This document shows positions 1 through 8,663 of a DNA stretch of 64,000 bases, in pieces. The notes under the pieces are model-generated. The model ran no database searches. It was given only the letters and a program-made list of their open reading frames with translations, and was not told where the DNA came from. Numbering within the stretch: the first letter of the stretch is position 1; every line of letters begins with the position of its first letter. This DNA is from an uncultured Tateyamaria sp. (GTDB lineage: Bacteria; Pseudomonadota; Alphaproteobacteria; Rhodobacterales; Rhodobacteraceae): NCBI RefSeq assembly GCF_947496075.1, contig NZ_CANMBJ010000001.1, positions 620,001 through 684,000 of the forward strand, read 5' to 3'. The position numbers and the translations under genes were made by a program.

Positions 1-296
1 CGGTTGGTGCCATCGGTCACAACGCTGTTGATGCGAAACTCAAGCTGCTCGGTCTTATCAGTCAGGCGCCGCAACTCGACCTCGATGGTGTTGACGCGGT
101 CCAGTACGGACCCACCCGCCGCACCGCCGCCGACACCACCGGTTGTCGACAGCTCACGCTTCAGACGCTGCACCTCGGTGTTGAGCACCACCAGCTCCTG
201 CCGGATGTCGGCCAGGGTCTGATCCTGCGCCAGCGCCGGGCCCGTCAGACCAACCGCCAGCGCCAATGCGACAAAATACCGTTTCACCAAAGACAT
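1..296 (-). CDS. cpoB: CpoB/YbgF, Tol-Pal system coiled-coil protein (3' part cut off by window edge)
   Basis: Periplasmic protein that, in the characterised family, coordinates peptidoglycan synthesis with Tol-Pal driven outer-membrane constriction. The first 98 codons are visible. Residues 1-23 form a signal peptide ending in a typical A-L-A/QD cleavage site. A heptad-like coiled coil follows (QELVVLNTEVQRLKREL), then a glycine-rich break, then a second coiled stretch (VNTIEVELRRLTDKTEQLEF). This matches the N-terminal trimerisation region of CpoB; the C-terminal TPR domain lies outside the window. It is the last gene of the tol operon, 16 bases after pal. Confidence 0.88.
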   Translation of the reverse strand, partial: MSLVKRYFVALALAVGLTGPALAQDQTLADIRQELVVLNTEVQRLKRELSTTGGVGGGAAGGSVLDRVNTIEVELRRLTDKTEQLEFRINSVVTDGTN

Positions 297-312
297 TCCC
301 CGTCGTGTTTTC

Positions 313-828
313 TTAGCTGGTCAAACCACCTGCCAACACCGTAACAGCCCGACGGTTCTTGGCATAGCAGGCTTCTTCGCTGCACACCTCGATCGGGCGC
401 TCTTTCCCGAAGCTCACAACCTGCAGACGGCCCGGCTGCACACCTTGGCTGACAAGGTAAGCACGGGCTGCATCAGCACGACGCGCACCAAGGGCAAGGT
501 TGTATTCGCGCGTGCCCTGCTCATCCGCGTGGCCTTCGATGACGGCGGTGAAATCAGCATTCTGCAACAACCAAACCGCCTGACCATCCAACGTGGCGCG
601 CCCTTCAGGCGTCAGCGTGGACTGGTCCACCGCAAACAACACTCGGTCACCGACAGCCTGTTGGAAATAGGCGGGCGATGCGGGGTCGGACGCGCTGCCC
701 GGCACCACACCACCGCTGTTTGCCAGCGGATCAGTTCCATCAGCCCCACCACCAAAGCGTGCCGGGTCGGTACATGCGGCCAGGCTCACGGCCGCACAGA
801 TCATCAGGATCGAAGATTTCAATTTCAT
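313..828 (-). CDS. pal: Pal, peptidoglycan-associated outer membrane lipoprotein
   Basis: Outer-membrane lipoprotein (171 aa) that binds peptidoglycan and TolB and anchors the constricting envelope. The start at 828 was chosen because it gives a lipoprotein signal with lipobox LAAC (lipidated Cys19); the longer upstream reading adds 36 residues that would bury the signal. Residues ~60-165 are an OmpA-like domain, with the peptidoglycan-binding motif seen as GHADEQGTREYNLALG followed by RRADAARAYL. It sits between tolB and cpoB in the usual order. Confidence 0.96.
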   Translation of the reverse strand: MKLKSSILMICAAVSLAACTDPARFGGGADGTDPLANSGGVVPGSASDPASPAYFQQAVGDRVLFAVDQSTLTPEGRATLDGQAVWLLQNADFTAVIEGHADEQGTREYNLALGARRADAARAYLVSQGVQPGRLQVVSFGKERPIEVCSEEACYAKNRRAVTVLAGGLTS

Positions 829-914
829 GGCCTGTGCCTCTCTGTTTATCGCGCCCACTGCTTGGCGTCTTTCTGGTTGTCTACCACGTTCCTGCGCACA
901 AGAAAACGTGGCCT

Positions 915-2231
915 TTATCGCTGCAATGGCCCCCAAGATGGGTCCGACCCGCCTTCAGGCGTGCGCACAGGGCGCAGGTTTCGGCCCGTGATGTCAACGG
1001 AATAGAGCGTCGACCGCCCCGCCGCCCCTTGGGTTTCTCGGGCAAACATGATGACGCGACCGTTGGGCGCCCATGTTGGCCCCTCATCCAGGAAGGATGC
1101 CGTCAAAAGTCGTTCCTCGCTGCCATCCGTGCGCATCACGCCAATATGAAAGCGGCCCTTCGACTGCTTGGTAAAAGCAATCAAGTCACCACGTGGCGAC
1201 CAGACAGGCGTGCCATAGCGCCCCTCGCCAAAGGAAATGCGCCGCGCTTCACCGCCGCCAGCCGGCATGACGTAAAGCTGCTGGGTGCCGGAGCGGTCAC
1301 TTTCAAATACGATCTGACTGCCGTCGGGGCTGAAGCTTGGCGCCGTCTCGATCGCCGGGGTCGAGGTCAGACGCTGCGATTGCCCCGACCCTACATTCAT
1401 GGCCCAGATGTCCGTGTTCGCCCCTTGGGTCAGCGAATAAACCACCGTTTGCCCATTGGGGGCAAACCGGGGCGCAAAGCTCATCGTGCCGGGCTGGCTT
1501 TCCAGCACACGACGCTGCACGCTGCCGACATCCAGCACATAGATGCGCGGGAAGCCAGTTTCGTAGCTGGTGTACAACACGCGGTCCCCGGTTCCGGAAA
1601 AACGCGGTGCCAGAACGATATCCTCGGACCCCGTCAGGTATTGGATATTTGCGCCGTCATAATCCATGACTGCCAAACGCTTGCGGCGGCTATCTTTTGG
1701 CCCCGTTTCGCTAACAAAGACCACGCGGCTGTCAAAATACCCCGTTTCACCCGTGATGCGGCTGTAAACAACATCTGCCATCTTATGCGCGATGCGGCGC
1801 CATGCGTCGGTGGTGCCCGCCAGTTGCAGGCCCTCCCCCAGCTCCGCGCCCGAGAATACGTCGTACAACCGGAACTTCACCGAAATCTGGTCGCCATTTA
1901 CGCTGACAGCACCGGCAACAAGCGCCTGCGCGTTGATCGCTTTCCAGTCGGCATATTGCACAGGTGCCGCGAAACTGCTGACCTGACTGATAAAGGCCGA
2001 AGACGGGATTTCCCGGAAAAGGCCGGTGCCCGTCAGGTCCTCGGCCACAACGCGGGCGATGCGCTGGCCCCAATCACCAGTGGCTCCGCCTTCGGGCACC
2101 AGATCGGGGATGGCGACGGGTAAGGGTTCAATGACACCCTCGGTGATCTCGATCCGCAGGGGGCCGCTTTGTGCTGCAGCCCATGCTGGGGCCAAGCACA
2201 TCAGCATCAAAAAAAGCGCTCGAACTATCAT
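915..2231 (-). CDS. tolB: TolB, periplasmic beta-propeller of the Tol-Pal system
   Basis: Periplasmic protein (438 aa) that cycles between Pal and the TolQRA motor. It has a signal peptide (about residues 1-20, ending AWAAAQ), an N-terminal alpha/beta domain, and a C-terminal six-bladed propeller with WD40-like TolB repeats (e.g. [39 protein letters not shown]). Start 2231 is preferred over an upstream in-frame ATG because it puts the signal peptide at the N-terminus and makes an ATGA overlap with the tolA stop, implying translational coupling. Confidence 0.96.
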   Translation of the reverse strand: MIVRALFLMLMCLAPAWAAAQSGPLRIEITEGVIEPLPVAIPDLVPEGGATGDWGQRIARVVAEDLTGTGLFREIPSSAFISQVSSFAAPVQYADWKAINAQALVAGAVSVNGDQISVKFRLYDVFSGAELGEGLQLAGTTDAWRRIAHKMADVVYSRITGETGYFDSRVVFVSETGPKDSRRKRLAVMDYDGANIQYLTGSEDIVLAPRFSGTGDRVLYTSYETGFPRIYVLDVGSVQRRVLESQPGTMSFAPRFAPNGQTVVYSLTQGANTDIWAMNVGSGQSQRLTSTPAIETAPSFSPDGSQIVFESDRSGTQQLYVMPAGGGEARRISFGEGRYGTPVWSPRGDLIAFTKQSKGRFHIGVMRTDGSEERLLTASFLDEGPTWAPNGRVIMFARETQGAAGRSTLYSVDITGRNLRPVRTPEGGSDPSWGPLQR

Positions 2232-3373
2232 TTGATACGCATCCTTTCGGGATTGAACGTCATCTCGATTTCCTTCCACTGCCCGTACTTCTCGGCGGGC
2301 AGGTCATATCCATCACGTGTACAGCGAATAATCGCCCGGCGCGCTGCTTCAAACGCCTGCTGCGCCGCGGTCTGGCTGCCGCCCGAGCTTGAGGCCAGGC
2401 GGATCGACGGAACCACTGGCTTGCCATCCTGCGACATATCTACTGTGACAACCACTGTGGTCTGCAATGCCTCGGACGACAGCGATCCGACATTCCAGCA
2501 ATTCGAAACCGCCACACGAAGGGCGTCTTTCTCTCCTGCTGACAAGGGCGGGCCTTGCGGCACCTCTTCTTGCTCTGCGCCGCCCAGCGCCTCGCGCAGG
2601 GCGTCATTCACGTCGTCCGCGGTATCTGCAGGCTCGGCCGTCTGGGTATCGGGCTGTGCTTCTGTCTCGGGTTCAGATGCGGGTTCTGGTTCGGACGCAG
2701 GCTCTGCCCTCTGTACAGGCGGGCTGGGTCGCCGCGCGGGAGGACGCAAGGACGCCGTGGGCGCGCGCGCCGGTTCCTCGGCTTCTGTGACAATCTCGGT
2801 CGTCGCCTCTTCCGGCGCCGTAGCCTCCTGCTCTTCGGCCTGTGTCTCGCCATTGTCCGCTTCGGTGACGGCATCCTGCTGCACATCATCCGGCGTCGCC
2901 TCTGGCTCCGGCGGAGCGACAGGCTCGGGCGCGACACGCTCGGAGGCGCGCGGAATGGGCCGTGGCGCGACCTCGGGTACAACCACGGCCTGATCCTGCG
3001 GCACCGGCTGCACGGGCGCATCATCAACAACTTCGGGCTCAGGGTCAGGTGCGGGCGGCTCTGGCGCAACATCAGGCTCTGGCGCCGGGGTCGGTTCAGG
3101 TGGTTCCGCCTCGACCGCCTGATCGGGCACAGGTGTTTCAACGGGATCGGGCTGCACGTCAGGCTCCGCTGGCAAAGCCACATCAGTTGCCGTATCCGGT
3201 GCAGGTCCACTGGGCAAAAGCGCCTCGAACGCGTCAGACGAGATGACAGACACCTCCGTCACCTCGAACGGCAACGGCTCGGACTGAAAGGACCCGCCAA
3301 ACAGCATCCACCCGATCAGGCCTGCATGCCCGATGCCCGATATGACCTGCCCCGTGTTCATCGAGACGTTCAA
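2228..3373 (-). CDS. tolA: TolA, energy-transducing envelope protein
   Basis: Links the inner-membrane TolQR motor to TolB/Pal (381 aa). It has one N-terminal membrane anchor (about residues 10-27). A long Pro/Glu/Ala-rich, strongly acidic spacer follows (about 45-270; PEP/PAP runs), in place of the Ala/Lys helix of enteric TolA. The C-terminal TolA/TonB-like domain includes VSNCWNVG, a dash of conserved Cys, and [13 protein letters not shown]. The proline-rich spacer is common in Rhodobacterales. It lies 3 bases after tolR and overlaps tolB by 4. Confidence 0.92.
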   Translation of the reverse strand: MNVSMNTGQVISGIGHAGLIGWMLFGGSFQSEPLPFEVTEVSVISSDAFEALLPSGPAPDTATDVALPAEPDVQPDPVETPVPDQAVEAEPPEPTPAPEPDVAPEPPAPDPEPEVVDDAPVQPVPQDQAVVVPEVAPRPIPRASERVAPEPVAPPEPEATPDDVQQDAVTEADNGETQAEEQEATAPEEATTEIVTEAEEPARAPTASLRPPARRPSPPVQRAEPASEPEPASEPETEAQPDTQTAEPADTADDVNDALREALGGAEQEEVPQGPPLSAGEKDALRVAVSNCWNVGSLSSEALQTTVVVTVDMSQDGKPVVPSIRLASSSGGSQTAAQQAFEAARRAIIRCTRDGYDLPAEKYGQWKEIEMTFNPERMRIK

Positions 3374-3376
3374 GGG

Positions 3377-3847
3377 TTACTCCCCCTCGCCATCCAGCGT
3401 CGGGCCGCCAATATCCGTCACAAGGCCGATGTTGGAAAAACCGCCCGCATTGAGGGCTCCCATAACCTGCATCACCTGCTCATACGGCACGGCACCGTCA
3501 GCGCGTAGGAACACCCGGTCGCTGTCGCGCTCGGCCGCGATGGCCCTCAGACGACCGACCAGATCGGCACGCTCAACTGCGGTGGTCTGGATTTGCACCT
3601 CGCCCGTTGAAGTCACCGTGATGGTCAGCGGCTCTTCCTGATCGCTGGGCAACGCATTGGCTGCCGTCTCGGGCAGGTTCACCGGCACACCCACGGTCAA
3701 CAAGGGCGCAGCCACCATGAAGATGATCAAAAGCACCAACATCACGTCCACAAAAGGCGTGACGTTGATCTCGGACATCGGACGCGCCCGGCTGTGCTTG
3801 CGCCGCCGGGACCCGCCGCCATCCTTTTGAATGACACCTGCTCCCAT
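3377..3847 (-). CDS. tolR: TolR, ExbD/TolR-family motor protein
   Basis: Inner-membrane subunit of the proton-driven TolQR stator (156 aa). After a basic cytoplasmic N-terminus there is one transmembrane helix at about residues 30-50. It carries the family's essential Asp in PFVDVMLVLLIIFM and is followed by a periplasmic ExbD domain. The residues ISEINVTPFVDVMLVL-type signature identify the family. The gene ends 3 bases before tolA and starts 3 bases after tolQ. Confidence 0.95.
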   Translation of the reverse strand: MGAGVIQKDGGGSRRRKHSRARPMSEINVTPFVDVMLVLLIIFMVAAPLLTVGVPVNLPETAANALPSDQEEPLTITVTSTGEVQIQTTAVERADLVGRLRAIAAERDSDRVFLRADGAVPYEQVMQVMGALNAGGFSNIGLVTDIGGPTLDGEGE

Positions 3848-3850
3848 GGC

Positions 3851-4546
3851 TTAGCCGTCCAACTGGCGGCTCAGGATGGTGGCAAACTCGTCCGAGAATG
3901 CCTCGTATCCCGCCACGATCCGGTCACTGTCCGCGCTCAGCTTGTTGTAGAAAATCACCGCCGGAATAGCGGCCAGCAGACCCAGACCGGTCGCCAGAAG
4001 CGCCTCGGCAATACCCGGGGCCACGACCGCAAGGTTGGTGTTCTGCTGCTCTGCAATCTCGATAAACGCGTTCATGATGCCGATCACAGTGCCGAAGAGA
4101 CCGATGAACGGGGCGGACGACCCCACGGTCGCCAGAACGGTCAACCCGCCCTGCAAACTCTCCGCCTCTTTCGCAATCGCAACGTCCATGCTGCGGTCAA
4201 TCCGGCTGGTGGCCCCTGCAATCAGCCCGCCATCCTCACGATGGGACCGCTGCCATTCGATCATGCCCGAGGCGAAGACCTTCTCTGAGGCCCCATCCGG
4301 CTCCGGCCCAATCTTCTCGAACAAGCCATCCAACGGCTCACCTGACCAGAACGCGCGATCAAATCGATCCGCTTCGGCCCGTGCACGACGGTAAACCAGC
4401 AATTTCTGAATGATGATGCCCCACGCCCAGAACGATGCAACGATCAGCACGATCATCACCAATTTCACCGTAAAGGTCGCGCGCAAGAAAAGCCCCCACA
4501 TCGAGAAATCAACCTCGTGCGCCAGGGCGAGCGTTTCTGCTTCCAT
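3851..4546 (-). CDS. tolQ: TolQ, MotA/TolQ/ExbB proton channel
   Basis: Proton-channel subunit of the Tol motor (231 aa). There are three hydrophobic helices: about 25-48 (LVMIVLIVASFWAWGIIIQ), about 140-160 and about 175-198. The conserved motif SSAPFIGLFGTVIGIMNAF precedes EALLATGLGLLAAIPAVIFYN, the channel helices of MotA/TolQ/ExbB proteins. Length matches the family. It lies 100 bases downstream of ybgC and leads tolR. Confidence 0.96.
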   Translation of the reverse strand: MEAETLALAHEVDFSMWGLFLRATFTVKLVMIVLIVASFWAWGIIIQKLLVYRRARAEADRFDRAFWSGEPLDGLFEKIGPEPDGASEKVFASGMIEWQRSHREDGGLIAGATSRIDRSMDVAIAKEAESLQGGLTVLATVGSSAPFIGLFGTVIGIMNAFIEIAEQQNTNLAVVAPGIAEALLATGLGLLAAIPAVIFYNKLSADSDRIVAGYEAFSDEFATILSRQLDG

Positions 4547-4646
4547 ACTGCCTGCTCTTTTTGTTTGGCCGCTATTCGGCTCTTTCTTGGGCAGATTTAT
4601 AGGGCAGACCCAAGGGGAAAGCTATCACTTCGGCGTCAGAACGCGT

Positions 4647-5039
4647 TTATTTCGCCTGCATTGCGCGGATTTCCGCGGGCAAACGGACGGGTTTTCCGGC
4701 TGTCGTCATGGTCACGGCAATGACATGCGCCCGAAAAAGCACCTGCCCGTCCCGCTGCACTTCCTGGTCAAATGTCCATCGTGCGGGGCTCACAGCCTGA
4801 TGCGTGGTGACCACCTCCAGCCGATCCGCCATGCGAGCGGGGCTGATGTAGTCGGCCTCAACACGCGTGATGACAAAGACTATGCCTCTTTCCCGCATCT
4901 CATTCTGGTCCAGCCCCATCTCCTCGACAATGGTTGATCGGGCGCGCTCAATGTAGCGCAGGTAGTTCGCATAATAGACGACACCGGCCAAGTCGGTGTC
5001 CTCGTAGTAGACAATTATGGGAAAGCGGTGCGGGGTCAT
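4647..5039 (-). CDS. ybgC: YbgC, Tol-Pal-associated acyl-CoA thioesterase
   Basis: Hot-dog-fold thioesterase (130 aa), first gene of the Tol operon. The YbgC active-site motif is clear: YYEDTDLAGVVYYANYLRYIERAR, whose Asp (EDTD) is the catalytic residue of 4-hydroxybenzoyl-CoA thioesterase relatives. Members act on short acyl-CoA or acyl-ACP and associate with phospholipid metabolism; the precise substrate here is unknown. In many related genomes ruvB lies directly upstream (from memory); here it does not. Confidence 0.93.
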   Translation of the reverse strand: MTPHRFPIIVYYEDTDLAGVVYYANYLRYIERARSTIVEEMGLDQNEMRERGIVFVITRVEADYISPARMADRLEVVTTHQAVSPARWTFDQEVQRDGQVLFRAHVIAVTMTTAGKPVRLPAEIRAMQAK

Positions 5040-5398
5040 AGGGCCTGCTCAAATTGGGTAACGCCATAGATACCGACCGACGAAAGGCGCGCAAGCCCAC
5101 CCGGGACCAAGGATGGGGCAGTTGCTTGGGCGGCAACCGAAGACGTGTTGTCGCTTTATCTCGAAGCGGACATCAGCACGCGCTGCAGGTTGCCCGCCCT
5201 GCTGGACCAAGCCACCATAGATCAATGTCCGCATTTCGAAAGTCTGAGCCCGCATGGGTCTCCAAGAAGCCAGGAAAACCCCAATGAAGTAGGGAGCGAT
5301 GTATTCACCTTCTGTCGAGTTGAGGAAACGGCCGCAAAGTGCATTGGGCCACCACCCACCAGACCCGGAGAGAGTATTTAGGGCGCAGTCTTGGCATA
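5040..5398. other. Gap without a recognisable gene upstream of ybgC
   Basis: About 360 bases with only short open frames in both directions. The longest plus-strand one (5145-5381, 78 codons) resembles nothing I know and has no obvious ribosome-binding site. The ybgC promoter should lie here, reading leftwards. Adjacent to a broken gene at 5399, the stretch looks like decayed or rearranged sequence. Confidence 0.4.
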
Positions 5399-5572
5399 GT
5401 GGTTCTCTTTCATTCCATCCCTGGGCTTAAGCAAGCAGAGCGCGACATCGCATCTTCTTACGAGGAAGACGGGCATATTGTGTCACTACCGGATCTCTTC
5501 GCTGGGGAAACCGCAAAAACCTATGAAGACGGTTTTGCGCTGAAAGATGCACTTGGAGACGACCTCATTTAA
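5399..5572 (+). pseudogene. Remnant of a dienelactone hydrolase family gene
   Basis: The 57-codon stretch VVLFHSIPGLKQAERDIA...GHIVSLPDLFAGETAKTYEDG matches the N-terminal beta-alpha-beta of the dienelactone hydrolase family (first strand VLFHS, then GHxVxxPDLFxGxT). Complete members are about 190-240 residues. Here the frame stops at 5572, before the GFSxGG/GxCxGG nucleophile region, and the next gene begins on the other strand 12 bases later. No good start is visible; a GTG at 5399 is possible. I read it as a 5' fragment left by a deletion or rearrangement. Confidence 0.6.
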
Positions 5573-5583
5573 GCGGGCATTCG

Positions 5584-6612
5584 CTAGCTGTGAACTGCCC
5601 ATCCGAAAACGTACCCTGCAGCAAGCGATCCTAGAACTGCAAGAAACAGATAAAGTAGAAATGGTTTCAGTTTGAGGACCGGGGCAATGGCCATGGCACC
5701 CCAAATACTGACCACACCACCCGAGATCAAAAACGCCATGGCAGCGCCCTCGGACATGCCATTGTCAATCAATCCACGCGTCAAGGGCAGCGCGGCATAT
5801 CCGTCGATGTACGCGGGTGCGCCAACAAATACCGCAGCGGGGATAGCCCACCACTGATCCTTGCCAACATACGCTGCAAGCGCCCCTGGGGTCAGTGCGG
5901 CGTTCAGGGCATATTCAGCGGCGAAGGCAGGGATCAGGCAAATCAGGATGAGCCGCCCAGTTGCCCGGAACTGTTTGCCGAAGGATTGCCGCCGCACCTT
6001 TGTTTGCCAGACCCATGGATCAAATGTCTTATCTCCGCCACAGCGTGCAGCGCTCAGTTGGCGTGCAAAGCCGTTGTCGCGAAGCGCGTCTCGTGCCCAA
6101 GGTGCCTTGGCAAATAGGACGGTCGCTGCGCCACCGAACAAACCCAACCCAATTGCTGCGATCGTCTTGCCGACAGCAAAACCTATGCCAAGCGTTGCAG
6201 CAGTCGTTGCGAGCATTGCAGGATCCGTGATCGGGGATGACAACCAGAACGCCATGATCGGGGCAAGAGGCACGCCAGCCGCCAACAACCCAGCCATCAA
6301 GGGCAGTACGGTAACACCGCAGACCGGCGTGATGGCCCCGATCAATGATGCGGCCACCACCGTTCGCAAAGTCCTGCCCTCAAACGCACTGGCAATATAC
6401 GTGTCCGCGCCGCTGGCGATGATCCAAGCCGCCAGAAGAATGCCCGGAATGACAATGGGGGCGACAACAACCAACCCCCACACCACGAACTTGGCCGCGT
6501 TCATGGTGTGTTGCGGCCAAACAAAAGCGATGACAACTGACAGAGAGAGGCACATCCCCCAAACCAGATATCTTTTGTTTGTTTGTCGGCGGGCAATTGT
6601 CTGATCGGTCAT
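5584..6612 (-). CDS. Permease of the DUF318/ArsP_1 family (PF03773)
   Basis: Polytopic inner-membrane protein (342 aa) with about eight hydrophobic helices. The family signature appears twice in pseudo-symmetry: TPVCGVTVLPLMAGLLAAGVP with WLSSPITDP (about residues 95-130) and AFLISGGVVSIWGAMAI (about 290-310). Family members include ArsP, which exports trivalent organoarsenicals, but most are uncharacterised, and the substrate here is unknown. It is transcribed divergently from a LysR regulator 85 bases away, the usual arrangement for a regulator and its target. The product may therefore be inducible. Confidence 0.75.
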   Translation of the reverse strand: MTDQTIARRQTNKRYLVWGMCLSLSVVIAFVWPQHTMNAAKFVVWGLVVVAPIVIPGILLAAWIIASGADTYIASAFEGRTLRTVVAASLIGAITPVCGVTVLPLMAGLLAAGVPLAPIMAFWLSSPITDPAMLATTAATLGIGFAVGKTIAAIGLGLFGGAATVLFAKAPWARDALRDNGFARQLSAARCGGDKTFDPWVWQTKVRRQSFGKQFRATGRLILICLIPAFAAEYALNAALTPGALAAYVGKDQWWAIPAAVFVGAPAYIDGYAALPLTRGLIDNGMSEGAAMAFLISGGVVSIWGAMAIAPVLKLKPFLLYLFLAVLGSLAAGYVFGWAVHS

Positions 6613-6697
6613 CGCACACTCCTTTGTCCTTGAAAGTTAGTGGCGGGAAAGGCATGTGTGAAACGAATAGTTTTAATATCTGACATTGGAAAAACAG

Positions 6698-7555
6698 ATG
6701 GATGATCTGGATAGCGACCTACTGCGCACCTTTGTCGCCGTGGCTGAAGCTGGAAGTGTCACGGAAGGCGCAGCGCGCATCTACCGTTCCCAATCTGCGA
6801 CCAGTCTTCAGGTCAAACGTCTCGAAACCATCCTGGGCCAATCCGTTTTTGAGCGCCACGGGCGCGGCGTTGTCCTGAGCGACACAGGTCGTCGCTTGTT
6901 GCCAGTTGCAAGAGAGGTGACTGCCCGCCTCGACGCAGTACTACGGGACATCTCCCAAGATGCGGTGGCAGGCAAACTACGCCTGGGTATTCCCGACGAT
7001 CACGGACGATCCAAGCTGGCGCAGATCATTGCAGCATTTGCGCACAACCATCCGAAGGTCGAACTGGACGTGACCTGTGCATTGAGCACAGATTTCCCTG
7101 AGGCGCTGGACAAGGGCGCGCTGGACCTTGCGATTTATGAGGTGGAACAGCCGAAAAAGCATGAAGAGGTGCTGTTTGAAGACCCAACCTGCTGGGCGTC
7201 GTCCGCACATCGCAGTTTCATAGCCGATAAAACCCTGCCAGTAGCCCTATTCGATCATGCCTGCTGGTGGCGCGACGTTGCAATCGCGTCCCTGAAAACT
7301 CTTGGGAAGCCATACCGTATTGTCTACTCTAGCCAAAGCGTGTCTGGCGTGATTTCAGCCGTTGAAGCCGGGATCGCAGTCGGCCTGCTGGGCCGGTCAT
7401 CGCTACATTCGGGCTTGTCGATAGTCGGAAATGAGCTTGGCCTCAGAAGCACGCCCACTTCGAAACTTGTGATGGTCGGAAATGAGCTCGCTGACGTGGA
7501 ACCGCTGAGCGCAATGAAAACAGCTATTCGCGCCGCATTTTCATCCAAGCTCTAA
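6698..7555 (+). CDS. LysR-family transcriptional regulator
   Basis: DNA-binding regulator (285 aa). The winged HTH is at residues 3-60 (LLRTFVAVAEAGSVTEGAARIYRSQSATSLQVKRLE), followed by a periplasmic-binding-like effector domain. ATG 6698 is preferred to a TTG at 6686 because GGA lies 7 bases before it and it removes a non-family extension. It diverges from the permease at 5584-6612 and probably controls it. The 3' end overlaps the convergent ATP-grasp gene by 15 bases. A 14-base direct repeat near the end duplicates the peptide VGNEL. Confidence 0.9.
   Translation: MDDLDSDLLRTFVAVAEAGSVTEGAARIYRSQSATSLQVKRLETILGQSVFERHGRGVVLSDTGRRLLPVAREVTARLDAVLRDISQDAVAGKLRLGIPDDHGRSKLAQIIAAFAHNHPKVELDVTCALSTDFPEALDKGALDLAIYEVEQPKKHEEVLFEDPTCWASSAHRSFIADKTLPVALFDHACWWRDVAIASLKTLGKPYRIVYSSQSVSGVISAVEAGIAVGLLGRSSLHSGLSIVGNELGLRSTPTSKLVMVGNELADVEPLSAMKTAIRAAFSSKL
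7424..7488 (+). repeat. 14-bp direct repeat inside the LysR gene
   Basis: GTCGGAAATGAGCT occurs at 7424-7437 and 7475-7488, both in the same reading frame. It encodes VGNEL twice, 17 codons apart, in the last part of the effector domain. It may be a small local duplication. Confidence 0.7.
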
Positions 7556-8338
7556 ACGTTCCAGAAGGTGATGAACAACGGCTGAATGGGCTTCATCAAT
7601 TCCCCTAAAGCCGGGGAACACATTGACGTCCACGATCTTTGGCCCTTGTGCTCCCAGAAGCACGTCAACTCCGAATATTTCCAGTCCTGTTTCTACTCCC
7701 ACGGCCATTGCCAGACCGACCAATTCTGGCAATGCATCGAACGACTGTGCAGGCACGTCCGGGTTCCGAGGCCAAGGTTTGATAAGACCGAAACAGCGCG
7801 ATCCGGCCACATACAACTTTCGATCCAGACCGTCGTTTTCAATGTATTCTTCTACAAGATACGGTCCAGAAAATGGGGCTGCCTTTGGCAAGGTGTTTCG
7901 TATGGCAATCACAACCTGTGTCCCCCGGCCGACTGTGCCATCTGCCGCTTTGACGACCACGGATCGCTCAGTCCCTATTCGAATGACATCCGCCCAGTCC
8001 GGCAGTCGCTGCCATTTCGGAACGGGCAGACCCGCGTTTCGCAAACGGCACATCAACGTGTTGCGATCTCCTGCCAGAACACTTGATGTCGGGCTGTTGC
8101 AGAAACGCCATCCGTCCGCCTCCTTCTGCGCGAGTTGGTCAAGCATTTCTTTGTTCAGGCCCCGATGAACAACCAAGGTATTTTCGGGCCATCGCTCGGT
8201 GCCAAGAGTGCGAGAATTATGTGGCAAAAGCACCTGCACCGCCACCTTCCTCGCGATCAGGCTATCGTGGACCAGATCGAAAATTGTGCCTGGTTTGGGC
8301 GATTTGCCAAGCAGGCAGGTTACAGAAGGACTCATCAT
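7541..8338 (-). CDS. Orphan ATP-grasp ligase (RimK-like fold)
   Basis: ATP-grasp enzyme (265 aa) that should join a carboxylate to an amine or thiol through an acyl phosphate; substrate unknown. After an N-terminal pre-ATP-grasp domain come an ATP-binding strand (SVVVKAADGTVGRGTQVV), the hinge (GPYLVEEYIEND) and metal-binding residues (EIFGVDVLLG...KIVDVNVFPGFRG). The Asp and Asn of VDVN are the usual Mg ligands. Nothing next to it suggests a biosynthetic partner. The start could be 8338 or the next codon (8335). It overlaps the convergent LysR gene by 15 bases. Confidence 0.75.
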   Translation of the reverse strand: MMSPSVTCLLGKSPKPGTIFDLVHDSLIARKVAVQVLLPHNSRTLGTERWPENTLVVHRGLNKEMLDQLAQKEADGWRFCNSPTSSVLAGDRNTLMCRLRNAGLPVPKWQRLPDWADVIRIGTERSVVVKAADGTVGRGTQVVIAIRNTLPKAAPFSGPYLVEEYIENDGLDRKLYVAGSRCFGLIKPWPRNPDVPAQSFDALPELVGLAMAVGVETGLEIFGVDVLLGAQGPKIVDVNVFPGFRGIDEAHSAVVHHLLERLELG

Positions 8339-8663
8339 TCCATCATAGATCCTCGGGCTCGGGACAACGCGGCTTGGGTATCAATTGGACGCAAACCAGA
8401 CCTGCAGCAGCGTAGCACAACTAACTGCAGCAAACGGGTCTTAACGTCGGGAGAGCGGACAATTCGGTCTTTCGCCAGATGCGTGCGAACGACCTAAGTT
8501 GAAAGTTGCGTCTGCCATTGCGTCGCGTGTGCGGTTGTTCCGCCGTGCTCGTGGAAGAAACTATCCATAGCGGCGACAGCCTAATCGACCTCATCTTCGC
8601 AGATATCCAAGAGCGCGGCTTTGCAAGGTCTCGGGCTCGGGCCACGGTTCTCGCCCGCTTGGC
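8339..8663. other. Gap without a recognisable gene
   Basis: About 325 bases between two minus-strand genes. A plus-strand frame stays open for about 58 codons and ends at 8684, inside the next gene's 3' end. It contains VEETIHSGDSLIDLIFAD, but has no identifiable family or start. The promoter of the ATP-grasp gene is expected at the left side. Confidence 0.35.

Noticed and set aside
678-2123. Long plus-strand open frame (481 codons) opposite tolB
   Set aside because: It is the antisense shadow of tolB in a GC-rich genome; its translation is Arg/Pro-rich and matches no family.
2555-3508. Long plus-strand open frame opposite tolA
   Set aside because: It mirrors the repetitive acidic tolA spacer and has no family features.
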